A DNA stretch of 64,000 nt from Litoreibacter meonggei (GTDB lineage Bacteria > Pseudomonadota > Alphaproteobacteria > Rhodobacterales > Rhodobacteraceae), in assembly GCF_003663885.1 (NCBI RefSeq), contig NZ_RCCE01000003.1, positions 607,501 through 671,500 of the forward strand. Direction: 5' to 3'. Below, in pieces: positions 48,073-56,428 of the stretch. Made by a program: the position numbers and the translations under genes. Each line of letters begins with the position of its first letter. Position 1 is the stretch's first letter. The notes below the pieces were generated by a model that saw nothing but the letters and a program-made list of their open reading frames with translations, had not been told where the DNA came from and made no database searches.

Positions 48073-49128
48073 ATGAGTACCGACACAGTCATCGAGATCT
48101 CTAATGTCTGGAAGATTTTTGGTGGGCGCCCCGAAGTGGCTCTGAAGGCTATCCGGGCCGAGGGGTTGGATAAGGCAGAGGTGCTTGCGCGATACAACGC
48201 CGTAGTTGGTGTGGCTGACGTGAGCCTGTCGGTTAATCGCGGCGAGATTTTTTGCATCATGGGGCTATCTGGCAGCGGGAAGTCCACATTGGTGCGCCAC
48301 TTCAACCGCCTGCTGGAACCGACATCGGGTAAAATCCTGATCGAAGGGACGGATGTGATGGGGCTTGGCACGAAAGAGCTGCAAGGCTTTCGCAACCGCA
48401 AAATCGGCATGGTATTTCAGAACTTCGCCCTGATGCCGCATCGGTCCGTGTTGGATAATGTGGCTATGCCTTTGGAAATCAGGCAGGTCAGCAAGAATGA
48501 CCGCATGCGGCAGGCCGCGGCAATTCTTGACATTGTGGAGCTCGGGGCGTGGGGTTCGAAATTTGCCCACGAACTGTCGGGCGGCATGCAGCAGCGGGTG
48601 GGCCTTGCTCGTGCGTTGGCGGCTAACCCAGATGTGTTGCTGATGGATGAGCCGTTCAGCGCGCTTGACCCCCTGATCCGCCGCCAATTGCAGGATGAAT
48701 TCATCCGGCTGTCGAAAATTCTTAAGAAAACCACTGTTTTCATCACCCATGATCTGGACGAGGCCGTGCGCATCGGTGACCGGATCGCAATTATGCGGGA
48801 CGGGAAGTTGGTCCAGACGGGAACAGCAGAGGAAATCGTCATGAATCCTGCTGACGATTATGTGGCGGAATTTGTTGCGGGTATTTCGCGGCTCAAAGTG
48901 GTTCACGCCAACGCAGTGATGCAGCCCATCGAGGCCTACATCAAAGCCAATGGCCCCCTTGGGGCAGACGCACCTCGTGTCAATCAGGACGAAACACTTA
49001 GCACCCTGATCAATCTGGCAATCGACCACGAGAGCGCAATTATTGTCGCGCGGCAGGGGGTAGATGTCGGGGTGATCACCCGTTCAGACATTCTGCGAAC
49101 TGTTGTTGAAGGGACCGAAATGTCATGA
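48073..49128 (+). CDS. Betaine-type ABC transporter ATPase (ProV/OpuAA-like)
   Basis: The 351-residue ATPase has the P-loop GLSGSGKST at about residues 64-72, signature LSGGMQQRVGLARAL, and DEPFSALDPLIRRQLQDEF with THDLDEAVRIGDRIAIMRDG. The long N-terminal region NVWKIFGGRPEVALKAIRAE is the hallmark of the glycine betaine/proline subfamily. The C-terminus (about 275-351) is a CBS-like regulatory segment, shorter than the tandem CBS of OpuAA. It overlaps the permease gene as ATGA. Confidence 0.93.
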   Translation: MSTDTVIEISNVWKIFGGRPEVALKAIRAEGLDKAEVLARYNAVVGVADVSLSVNRGEIFCIMGLSGSGKSTLVRHFNRLLEPTSGKILIEGTDVMGLGTKELQGFRNRKIGMVFQNFALMPHRSVLDNVAMPLEIRQVSKNDRMRQAAAILDIVELGAWGSKFAHELSGGMQQRVGLARALAANPDVLLMDEPFSALDPLIRRQLQDEFIRLSKILKKTTVFITHDLDEAVRIGDRIAIMRDGKLVQTGTAEEIVMNPADDYVAEFVAGISRLKVVHANAVMQPIEAYIKANGPLGADAPRVNQDETLSTLINLAIDHESAIIVARQGVDVGVITRSDILRTVVEGTEMS

Positions 49129-50666
49129 CCGACGCTGCTGAAAACCCACTGGACGCTAAAGACACCGAAGCGGCGCTCGCCTACGCAAAGGCACGCCAAG
49201 ACAACATACGCACCTTTGTGCGCACCAACCCGGATTATTACATCGCGCAGTTCGACACGATCGGCGAAAGCTCGAAATTTACCCCGACTTTCAATGCTAT
49301 GGCGGGTCTGTTTGGCCCGATTTGGTTCGGCGCACGGGGGCTGTGGTCGTGGGCCTTGCCGTTTTTGATCTTAGAAACTCTGGCCTTGGTGCAGATCGCA
49401 CGCGGATTGTTCGGAGACCTTGCCGCGGACGCCTTCAAACGCATTGCGTCTATCGAAGGCACGCTTGAACTGCGTCGTGAGCAACTCGCAGCAGCCATCG
49501 AGTCTGGCTCGGACAAGATCGACGTTTACCAGCGCACGGTCGAGTCTCTGGAGGCCGCCATCGGAGGTATCCGGGCCGAAGCGGTTGCGCAGTCAGAGCA
49601 AGGTATCTGGATTGCGCTCATGGGGCTTGTGATTTTGCTGGTGACGAAGGCCATTCAAGCCACCGTTGCCAATTGGGCGCTAGAGACACGCTTTTCAGAC
49701 TGGTTGTCGGACCGCTCTGTCCGGTCTGGCCTGCCTATTTCCCATATCGTTTTCAGCGCCATTTTCATGGCGTTTATCGTGGCTGCAGCTGTGTTGCATT
49801 ACAGCTTTCCCAACCGCTTCGCCATTCTCACGGCGTTTCCCACCGATCCCGACTATCGACTCGATAGCATTGAATTGGTGGAGGCGTTCTTTGCCTATTG
49901 CGTCGCAAATGGTGAGGTCCTGTTCGACTTTATCACCTACGGTATCCGATTGTTGTTAGACGCGTTGGAACTGGTTTTTGTCAGCACACCTTGGATTGTG
50001 GTCGCCAGCTTGATCATCTTGCTTACTTGGCTGACCGCCGGCATTCGAATGGCTGTTTGGTCTGGGGCGTTCCTGTCCTACATGGGATTGTTGGGATTTT
50101 GGGAGAAAGCCATGACGACACTGGCCTTGCTGGGGACAGCCGCGTGTTTGTCGATCCTCATCGGCATTCCGTTGGGCATGTTCTGCGCGCGCAGGCGACG
50201 GCTTTATGCCTTCATTCAGCCAATCATGGACTTCATGCAGACCATGCCCGCTTTCGTTTTTATGATCCCGGTCATCGCTTTTTTTGGCACCGGAAAGCCT
50301 GCCGCTGTGGTCACAACCATGATCTTTGGTGGCACCCCGGTCGTCCGCCTTACCGTGCTTGGGTTGCGCGGAGTGCCTGACAGTGTGCGCGAGGCGGCGA
50401 TCTCGTTTGGTGCCACCAAATGGTACCTGCTCACCCGCGTTGACCTTCCGCTGGCAGGGCCGTCAATCCGTGCAGGGATCAACCAAACCATCATGCTGTC
50501 ATTGGCCATGGTCGTCGTGGCCTCGCTGATCGGCGCCAAGGGGTTGGGCGAAGATGTATTGGAAGCGCTGCAATACGCGAATGTGGGGCAAGGTATTCTT
50601 GCAGGGTTCTCGATCCTGTTCTGTGCCATGATCCTTGATCGGATCGTTCAGGGGCACCGTAAGTGA
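49125..50666 (+). CDS. Betaine-type ABC permease with unusual N-terminal domain
   Basis: The 513-residue protein ends in a classical ProW/OpuAB permease (about residues 320-513, with ACLSILIGIPLGMFCAR and GVPDSVREAAISFGATKWYL, the EAA motif region). It is preceded by a long extension. Residues about 45-75 (FTPTFNAMAGLFGPIWFGAR) resemble the DUF2628-type membrane domain. A helical, possibly coiled-coil stretch with RREQLAAAIESGSDKIDVYQ lies at about 100-150, and two more membrane helices follow. The start overlaps the ATPase stop and the end overlaps the hydrolase gene (GTGA). Confidence 0.85.
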   Translation: MTDAAENPLDAKDTEAALAYAKARQDNIRTFVRTNPDYYIAQFDTIGESSKFTPTFNAMAGLFGPIWFGARGLWSWALPFLILETLALVQIARGLFGDLAADAFKRIASIEGTLELRREQLAAAIESGSDKIDVYQRTVESLEAAIGGIRAEAVAQSEQGIWIALMGLVILLVTKAIQATVANWALETRFSDWLSDRSVRSGLPISHIVFSAIFMAFIVAAAVLHYSFPNRFAILTAFPTDPDYRLDSIELVEAFFAYCVANGEVLFDFITYGIRLLLDALELVFVSTPWIVVASLIILLTWLTAGIRMAVWSGAFLSYMGLLGFWEKAMTTLALLGTAACLSILIGIPLGMFCARRRRLYAFIQPIMDFMQTMPAFVFMIPVIAFFGTGKPAAVVTTMIFGGTPVVRLTVLGLRGVPDSVREAAISFGATKWYLLTRVDLPLAGPSIRAGINQTIMLSLAMVVVASLIGAKGLGEDVLEALQYANVGQGILAGFSILFCAMILDRIVQGHRK

Positions 50667-51382
50667 CACCGCTCGTTCTGGTTCACGGCTTCATGGGGGG
50701 AAGTGCGCAATGGGCACCGCAATTGCCGGATTTGGCAGACCATTTTAATGTCATAGCCATCGACCTGCCGGGCTTCGGGCAAAACGCACATCTTGAACCG
50801 ATAGAGACAATCGGTGGGTTTGCCGATTGGGTCATCTCGGACCTGCGGGCAAAAGATGTGGACCGATACCATCTTCTTGGCCATTCGATGGGCGGCATGG
50901 TCGTTCAAGAAATGATGAGTCGGGATGCAAATTCCGTTGATCGTCTTATTCTTTATGCCACCGGTGCGACGGGTGTTCTGCCCGGCCGTTTTGAAACCAT
51001 TGACGAGAGCAAGCGTCGCGCAGAAATTGATGGTGCGCGTGCCACCGCTCGCCGCATATCAGCAACCTGGTTTTTAGACGAACAGCTTGCGCAGGCCTAT
51101 GAGCATTGTGCTGACATTGCAGAGAAATCTTCACCCGGTGCAATAGCTGCTGGCCTAGACGCCATGCAGGCATGGTCAGGAATCGAGTTTCTACCGAAAA
51201 TACGGTCCAAGACGCTTGTCATCTGGGGAGATGGTGATCGCACATACCCTTGGCAACAAACACAACACCTCTGGCAAACCATCCCCGCAGCACGTCTAGC
51301 TGTCGTACCAGGTTGCGCCCATGCGGTTCATCTTGAAAAGCCGCGGCTTTTCAATGATCTGGTGTTGGATTTCCTCCAGTAG
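50663..51382 (+). CDS. Alpha/beta hydrolase
   Basis: The 239-residue cytosolic enzyme has the oxyanion segment VLVHGFMGGSAQW (residues 5-17), DLPGFGQNAHL, and the nucleophile S75 in LLGHSMGGMVVQEM. A candidate acid lies in WGDGDRTYPW, and the histidine in GCAHAVHLEKP near residue 225. It probably hydrolyses an ester, amide or carbon-carbon bond of the imported compound. Translation starts with GTG overlapping the permease stop, so it belongs to the importer operon. The substrate is unknown. Confidence 0.88.
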   Translation: MTPLVLVHGFMGGSAQWAPQLPDLADHFNVIAIDLPGFGQNAHLEPIETIGGFADWVISDLRAKDVDRYHLLGHSMGGMVVQEMMSRDANSVDRLILYATGATGVLPGRFETIDESKRRAEIDGARATARRISATWFLDEQLAQAYEHCADIAEKSSPGAIAAGLDAMQAWSGIEFLPKIRSKTLVIWGDGDRTYPWQQTQHLWQTIPAARLAVVPGCAHAVHLEKPRLFNDLVLDFLQ

Positions 51383-51710
51383 GTCCAACATTTAGTTTTG
51401 TCTTGGCGCGGTGTAGGAAGCAGCGTTGAGCGTGCTTATCGCCGCACGGACCTTCTAGAAAAGAGGCGCGTCCTTATGGAGTCTTGGTCTATGCACTGCT
51501 TGGGAAGGCCGACTACCGCAATATCAAATGCAGTTATTCAGTGAAACTGGGAACACCAAATGTTGACGCGCTGGGTGACCGCATCTCGAATGAGTCAGCA
51601 AAAGCTGTTTACCCACATTGTGGTTGTGACGTGGTGAAGCAAAAATATGGCGTTGAAAGGTTCCAAACTGACCCGTTCAAGACGTCAGAACAACTGAACT
51701 GCATGTGAGA
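51383..51710. other. Gap between the hydrolase gene and the accessory patch
   Basis: About 330 bases without a reliable gene. A 74-codon reading frame (51484-51708, TTG start) contains a CGC-type cysteine pair and ends against the next gene, but nothing supports it as real. I see no integrase or tRNA gene. Confidence 0.5.
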
Positions 51711-52790
51711 ATGGCGATGTATGAATGGCGTGGATGGGCAAAGTTCGGATTCTGGGAGCATATTTCTGCCGAGGATTTTCTCGGTAGTGCAGATCGCTCT
51801 GAGATCTCTGAACTGACTTGGGTACTGGAACAAGTAGTCCCAGTTATTCACGTGCCGCTGGGAGGGGATGGTCCCCTCGGGCCCAAGCGACCCGCAACGT
51901 TTCGCGATGAAAAAAAGCTACTGCAGCATATCCGCCGAGGTTCCTATGACAGAGCGCTGCGAAAAGTTTCTGAAAGATTTATCTCAGTCTCGGACCCAGA
52001 TAGTGGCGAGCCCATGGACACCTACTTGGCCTGCCACACGAAAACCCACGGCGGAGACGAGGGTTTTAAGCTGCACCAGTTGAAACGGGCTGCGAATAAC
52101 CTAGAAATTCTTAATGCAGGTTTACCCGAAGATCCCAACTACGAGTGGCTGCATGCCGCCGAGAGCGACGCGATTAAGGCAATTGAGAGTGAAGGGGTTA
52201 CCTTTAGGGGCCTTGATGAAACTTTCCTGAAACTGGTGGAAAAGAAAAAGCGGAAAGTAGTGAGCCCAAAACGCGATGGAATTTGGGAAGAGGCTGAAGA
52301 AGCCGAAGCCGGGGCCTATCCTTTGGTTCAGATCGCTGATGAAAACGCACAATGGCTTAGAACAAGCGTTTTCCATGCAGTAAACGTGCTGTTGGGGGTG
52401 AGAACACTGAACATGCACATACGACTTTTACCGCCTGCTTGCTGCAATGAAGATCTGTGGACCCCGGAAAACGTTTCAAGACACATGGTCGAAGCGACTG
52501 CCCTTTCCTGCTCAATCGGCTACCACTGGAACGCGCTTGACGATCACTACCTGCAGAAGCTGGCACAGGGGAAAAAGAAGCAAGAAAAACCGCTTTTGGA
52601 CGACAACATTAAACGTAGCGAAGCCCAAACCGATAGAGATAGCGAGATTGTGAAGCAGATGGGCGTGCTTGTACGGCGCGGGTGTAAGGTCATGCCTGCC
52701 GCTCGAAAAGTGCAGAAAGACATGGGATTATCTACTAGTCCCTCAAGAATTCAGGGCATTTACTACAAAGCACTTAAAAAGCAAAAATAA
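51711..52790 (+). CDS. Hypothetical protein, accessory patch
   Basis: An open frame of about 359 codons that I do not recognise. The sequence is mostly alpha-helical and charged, with a K/E-rich middle (KKKRKVVSPKRDGIWEEAEE). Its C-terminal RRGCKVMPAARKVQKDMGLS and SRIQGIYYKALKK could be a helix-turn-helix DNA-binding segment. The start is uncertain: GTG at 51705, ATG at 51711 or ATG at 51717, with no strong ribosome binding site. Base and amino-acid usage (more A, K, E and N) differ from the flanking housekeeping genes, which fits acquired DNA. Confidence 0.6.
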   Translation: MAMYEWRGWAKFGFWEHISAEDFLGSADRSEISELTWVLEQVVPVIHVPLGGDGPLGPKRPATFRDEKKLLQHIRRGSYDRALRKVSERFISVSDPDSGEPMDTYLACHTKTHGGDEGFKLHQLKRAANNLEILNAGLPEDPNYEWLHAAESDAIKAIESEGVTFRGLDETFLKLVEKKKRKVVSPKRDGIWEEAEEAEAGAYPLVQIADENAQWLRTSVFHAVNVLLGVRTLNMHIRLLPPACCNEDLWTPENVSRHMVEATALSCSIGYHWNALDDHYLQKLAQGKKKQEKPLLDDNIKRSEAQTDRDSEIVKQMGVLVRRGCKVMPAARKVQKDMGLSTSPSRIQGIYYKALKKQK

Positions 52791-52864
52791 GTGTTTGCGC
52801 ATTCGGCGCAGACAAAATTGCAATGGCACGGTGGTCACTACGAAACAAATCGGAGTACCGTGAC

Positions 52865-53053
52865 ATGCGATATTTAACTATGGAACAACTGCGCCAGATG
52901 CTCGGCGGTCGAGGCCGCACGACGATCTATCGTGACATCGAGGCAGGCCGCTTACCAACACCAACCAAGATTGGCGGGATCAACTACTTTCCCGATCATC
53001 TGGTCTTTGCTGCACTGAAGAAGCTAGATCCCAAACCGAGGGGTGGGAGCTAA
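52865..53053 (+). CDS. AlpA-like small DNA-binding protein
   Basis: This 62-residue protein resembles the AlpA/excisionase-type regulators of prophages and genomic islands. The MerR-like helix-turn-helix reads MRYLTMEQLRQMLGGRGRTT followed by IYRDIEAGRLPTPTKIG. These often activate an integrase or excise an element. No integrase is visible. It is followed 4 bases later by the next gene's start. Confidence 0.78.
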   Translation: MRYLTMEQLRQMLGGRGRTTIYRDIEAGRLPTPTKIGGINYFPDHLVFAALKKLDPKPRGGS

Positions 53054-53057
53054 GGTT

Positions 53058-54035
53058 ATGTATCAGCCAGATATTTCAACCCTCAGCGGCGATTTCACAC
53101 TGTCTGAACTGAAACTCCAGATCATTCAGAACATGGCGCTAGATGACAACCTGTCGCCCTCCGCTACTAAGGTTGCGACAGTTCTCATCACAGCACTACT
53201 TGATCGGAAATCTGGGTGGTGTTTTCGAACTGATGTGGAGCTTGCGAGTTGCGCTGGAATTTCAGTAGACACCCTGCGTCGCCGCGTGAAAAAGAACTCT
53301 TCATTTCTTCAATACTATTCGGTCAAGCGTGGAAAGCACAAAGGGATTGCGACTGAGTATCAATTAACCTCCCAAGCTATGCAGGATGGCGCGAAACGCC
53401 GCGCAGGAATGTTAAGCAACACGACGCGCGCTAGTGGTGAATCCGCGATCATAAATCGGAGAGCCCAATCTGAGCCGGTGGTGGGAAAAATCACCAACTC
53501 AGATTGTGAAGGTGGGAATAATTCCGACATAAGGGGGGAGGAATTACCTACAACAGGCGGGAAGAAACACCCACCCATCACAGTTCCTAAACCCAGTTCA
53601 ATAACAGCTTGTAGCAGCAATCGGCTTTGCGAGACAATCGAACCGATATCCAGCATTCTTGAGTGGTTCACCAGTGCTTACCCTCGTGAAGGCAACGTCA
53701 GAAAAGTCAAATCCGCTTTGGCGTCCTTGATTGCAGAGAACATACCTCCCAACGCAATCATCAAAGCAGCCGCTGCATACGCTTGCGAGCAAAAGGGCAA
53801 TGAAATTAGGTTCATGAAGCTTCCTGAGAACTGGCTGCGTGAGAAGGATTTCAGGCAACCCCGTACTCCCAAGTACAGCGGCGCTACAAAAGCTGATGTA
53901 CGGCAAACTTCCGCGAACTGGATCAAAGAGAGATCTGGTCTTGCTCGCACCTGTTCGTCTGATGAGGTGCGCGAGTTGTTAGCTCAGGGATTGGTTACTC
54001 GAGAGGAGTGTTTAGCCGCAGGACTGTCGTTGTGA
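53058..54035 (+). CDS. Helix-turn-helix protein, possible replication initiator of a lost element
   Basis: The 325-residue product has a helix-turn-helix region at about residues 35-90 (ATKVATVLITALLDRKSGWC, then DVELASCAGISVDTLRRRVKK). This is like the winged helix used by plasmid/phage replication or regulatory proteins. The middle (about 120-200) is low in complexity, with N, S and T. The C-terminal part contains MKLPENWLREKDF, reminiscent of the end of phage replication proteins. A GGGTGGGAG site precedes the ATG at 53058. It follows the AlpA-like gene, so the two may have come from one mobile element. Function is an inference. Confidence 0.6.
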   Translation: MYQPDISTLSGDFTLSELKLQIIQNMALDDNLSPSATKVATVLITALLDRKSGWCFRTDVELASCAGISVDTLRRRVKKNSSFLQYYSVKRGKHKGIATEYQLTSQAMQDGAKRRAGMLSNTTRASGESAIINRRAQSEPVVGKITNSDCEGGNNSDIRGEELPTTGGKKHPPITVPKPSSITACSSNRLCETIEPISSILEWFTSAYPREGNVRKVKSALASLIAENIPPNAIIKAAAAYACEQKGNEIRFMKLPENWLREKDFRQPRTPKYSGATKADVRQTSANWIKERSGLARTCSSDEVRELLAQGLVTREECLAAGLSL

Positions 54036-54098
54036 ACGGTGAGGCCTGCTGCCAAAGAAATTATCTCGATTGGCTCGCATTTTAGGTCCCGCGAAACC

Positions 54099-54138
54099 TT
54101 TGCACCCCGACACCGCAAGGCGGGAGAGTAGGTGCAAA
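54099..54138. repeat. Nested inverted repeat in the accessory patch
   Basis: TTTGCACC (54099-54106) pairs with GGTGCAAA (54131-54138), and inside it CCGC (54113-54116) pairs with GCGG (54120-54123). The 40-base nested stem lies 24 bases upstream of the next start codon. It may be an operator, an RNA structure or an iteron remnant. Confidence 0.6.
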
Positions 54139-54161
54139 CTCGTTGACTGGAAGGATGAAAA

Positions 54162-54785
54162 ATGAACAACGTGACAGACCGTAAACATGATAGTCAAATT
54201 GGAGGAAATACTCCTACTGGCCGGTCGGCATCGACCAGCAATGATTCGGTTACTGCAAGCAACTCTGTCGCGTCTTTTGGAGCCTGCCAAACCATAAAAC
54301 AACGATGCACACCGGACCTTGGAAGCGTAACGACATCTCAGATCGCAGATAACTTGCCAGATGAGACGGAGCTGCAATCGATGTACGGCGTGAAGAGCTC
54401 TACCGCAGCTCGTGGTCTTCTGATGAGCGCCCTCCAAGGCCTTGGCGAAGGGGGTGCTCATTATCGGTCCTTCGTTTTATCAATGGGAGCTGAGTTGGAA
54501 CCTAACGATGCGATCGAGGCGATGCTTGTCACGCAAATGGCCGTCACTCATGCAGCCATGATGACTAGTGTGGGGAGTTCTTTGAATGCCAAGAGCGACC
54601 AAGCAAGAGAGTCATATGACAGGATCACGAACCGACTTGGTCGTACATTCGTCACGCAACTCGAGGCGTTGAAGAAATATCGCAAGAGCCCTTCGCAAAC
54701 CATCCGCGTAGAGCACGTCACTGTTAACGCAGGTGGACAAGCGATTGTGGGGGACGTCAGATCTGGAGGGATAGATGTTGAATGA
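54162..54785 (+). CDS. Hypothetical protein, accessory patch
   Basis: A 207-residue product. Residues 1-65 are Ser/Thr/Asn-rich and look disordered. The rest is helical, with EPNDAIEAMLVTQMAVTHAA and RTFVTQLEALKKYRKSPSQT as the regular helices, and a C-terminal VNAGGQAIVGDV turn-rich end. I know similar proteins only as uncharacterised neighbours of small HGG-motif proteins, as here. GGAAGGA precedes the ATG. Function unknown. Confidence 0.65.
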   Translation: MNNVTDRKHDSQIGGNTPTGRSASTSNDSVTASNSVASFGACQTIKQRCTPDLGSVTTSQIADNLPDETELQSMYGVKSSTAARGLLMSALQGLGEGGAHYRSFVLSMGAELEPNDAIEAMLVTQMAVTHAAMMTSVGSSLNAKSDQARESYDRITNRLGRTFVTQLEALKKYRKSPSQTIRVEHVTVNAGGQAIVGDVRSGGIDVE

Positions 54786-55026
54786 TGACGCTAACCCCAT
54801 GCAAAGGGCACATTGCGCACCTCGCTGCACAGCAATGGCGAAATCCACCAAGCTGCGTTGTCGAGCCCCCGCTGTCACGGGTTGGAGTGTATGCCGTATG
54901 CATGGAGCACGAGGCGGTGCATCATCGGGGGCGCATCACCCCAACTTCAAGCACGGCCTACGAGGAAAGGAATTTAAGGAGCTGCGAAGCCTTTCCGTTG
55001 GTTTTCGGAAACTAAAGTACATGTGA
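54775..55026 (+). CDS. Small HGG-type cysteine/histidine protein
   Basis: The 83-residue protein carries the pattern CRAPAVTGWSVCRMHGARGG followed by HHPNFKHGLRGKEF. C and H residues here could bind zinc. It resembles small HGGxSTG-type proteins found widely in mobile elements. The start at 54775 overlaps the preceding stop by 11 bp; another ATG lies 8 codons later. The role is not known. Confidence 0.6.
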   Translation: MLNDDANPMQRAHCAPRCTAMAKSTKLRCRAPAVTGWSVCRMHGARGGASSGAHHPNFKHGLRGKEFKELRSLSVGFRKLKYM

Positions 55027-55741
55027 ATAACCAAGTCTTCGACTTGGAAGCCTAATTGGGGTTCTGCTGCGTTAATTGAATGTGGTCGGATTCAAGCTTA
55101 AGCCTTGGGACTATGAAGCGTCGTCGAACAGCCTTGCTACGAAGGAAATTTCGTTGAGCACAGGCGTTTGTCGACGCTATCGACGCGTTCTTTGTAGCTC
55201 ACGGACATACATATCCCCTTTGAAACGGTTGGTAGTGATGCGGGTATCAGGCTGCACAAGTGGCGCGTGAATACGTGAAGCACTCTAGTCTTGAGGCAAA
55301 GTAATTGAGACCGCCTAGGTCCGGGAAGGTCATACTGAACGAGCCAGTGCAGTGGCGAAATACCGTCTCAGGCTTGGTATTATGAGACAGTATTCGGTCC
55401 AATCGATAGTGCGTGCCCACTCCAAGAGGTTTAGGCACTGTTGATCGAAGCGCACTATCAGCGCAATCCGGTCATTCATTCGACACGCAGAATTGTTCAA
55501 GTTGGGCTTGAAGTTGCCGTTCGCGGCGTTGTGTATGACGCCAGTTATGGGTTGGTTACGACCAGCCACGCAGGCCTTGTCGCAACAGATGTTCGGGCCC
55601 GAGTTATACAATCCATAGCCCAGATTCGTATAAGCGCGCATATGTGAAATCTGACGTCGAAAATCTATTCAGCTAATGTCGGTTGTTCCTCTTAGACCGT
55701 ATGGATGAGTGAGATCAATTTTTTACGCTGCGTGTGCAGAG
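55027..55741. other. Gene-free end of the accessory patch
   Basis: About 715 bases without a convincing gene in six frames; frames of 60-100 codons occur but share no recognisable motif. GGCACTGTTG at 55434-55443 resembles the end of IS6-family elements, but no second end or transposase is seen. It may hold decayed mobile-element sequence. Confidence 0.5.
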
Positions 55742-56428
55742 CTAAAGCTGGTGTCGCACTAACCACGCTGTCAGGGTCTCGACGAGACTATCGGCTTCGG
55801 AAAAGTTGGTAGTACGAGGGTCCGTTCCTATCACACCCCAGATTGGGCTTTTCTTGTCATGCCGATCGATTGCGTCCAGTGTTTTGTCAAGACTTGGAAG
55901 TTGTGACATGTCGACGGTTTCCGGCGCGATAGCATGCATTAAATTCGTCTCGAAGGCCCCTGCGTGATCCGGTTCAATATTCGCAGCCACACAGCGGTTT
56001 ACTGCCGTGGCAATGATGTTGAGACGGTCGCTTTTGGCATTCCAATCCGCAGCGAAGCAGTCAATCATCACCAATTGTTCATCTGCAAAATGGCCGCTGA
56101 AGATGATCAACCGCTCAACATGCATCGCGCAAAGGCGTTCGGCAGTTCGAGCTAACATGGCTTCAATTTCGGCGGAGTCTTCCATCATAATCGTCCATGG
56201 GTATGCACTATGTCCGCCACCTGTTCCGAAATAAAGTGGCGGCATGACAAGCCCGCCACCTTGTTCAGCAGCACGAAGGCACAGGCCGTGCGCCGTGAGG
56301 GCGTCCAGCCCGACTGGCAGATGTTCGCAATGCCATTCGATCGTGCCGAGTGGCATCCAGATAGTGGATTTTTCCGCCAAAGCGGTGCGAATTTGATGCG
56401 GGCGCAGGCGTTCAATTTGCCTTGTCAT
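55742..56428 (-). CDS. Creatininase-family amidohydrolase
   Basis: The 228-residue protein has the metal-binding pattern of the creatininase family. EWHCEHLPVGLD (E31, H33, H36, D42) is present, then YFGTGGGHSAYPWT, SGHFADEQLVM, and the conserved acid in DHAGAFETNLM. Members act on creatinine, or on cyclic amide intermediates such as in cofactor and sugar degradation. Its substrate is unclear. It lies in the same direction as, and overlaps by 4 bp, the upstream aldo/keto reductase gene, so both are probably one transcript. Confidence 0.88.
   Translation of the reverse strand: MTRQIERLRPHQIRTALAEKSTIWMPLGTIEWHCEHLPVGLDALTAHGLCLRAAEQGGGLVMPPLYFGTGGGHSAYPWTIMMEDSAEIEAMLARTAERLCAMHVERLIIFSGHFADEQLVMIDCFAADWNAKSDRLNIIATAVNRCVAANIEPDHAGAFETNLMHAIAPETVDMSQLPSLDKTLDAIDRHDKKSPIWGVIGTDPRTTNFSEADSLVETLTAWLVRHQL

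Noticed and set aside
48265-49029. Long antisense frame (254 codons) opposite the betaine-type ATPase gene
   Set aside because: It lies wholly inside a clearly identified gene on the other strand, has no recognisable motif, and similar shadow frames occur opposite dnaK (26511-27161), maeB (23370-24014) and hpf; this is expected with this base composition.
51608-51621. A 14-base match (TTTACCCACATTGT) to the oriC region, including a DnaA-box-like TTACCCACA, in the accessory patch
   Set aside because: A few 14-base repeats are expected by chance in 64 kb, and there is only one box here with no cluster, so it is not evidence of a second origin.
51484-51708. A 74-codon frame before the first accessory gene
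   Set aside because: It needs a TTG start, has no ribosome site, and shows no family pattern.
55434-55443. GGCACTGTTG, like the terminal repeat of IS6-family elements
   Set aside because: Only 10 bases match, with no second end and no transposase fragment that I can recognise.
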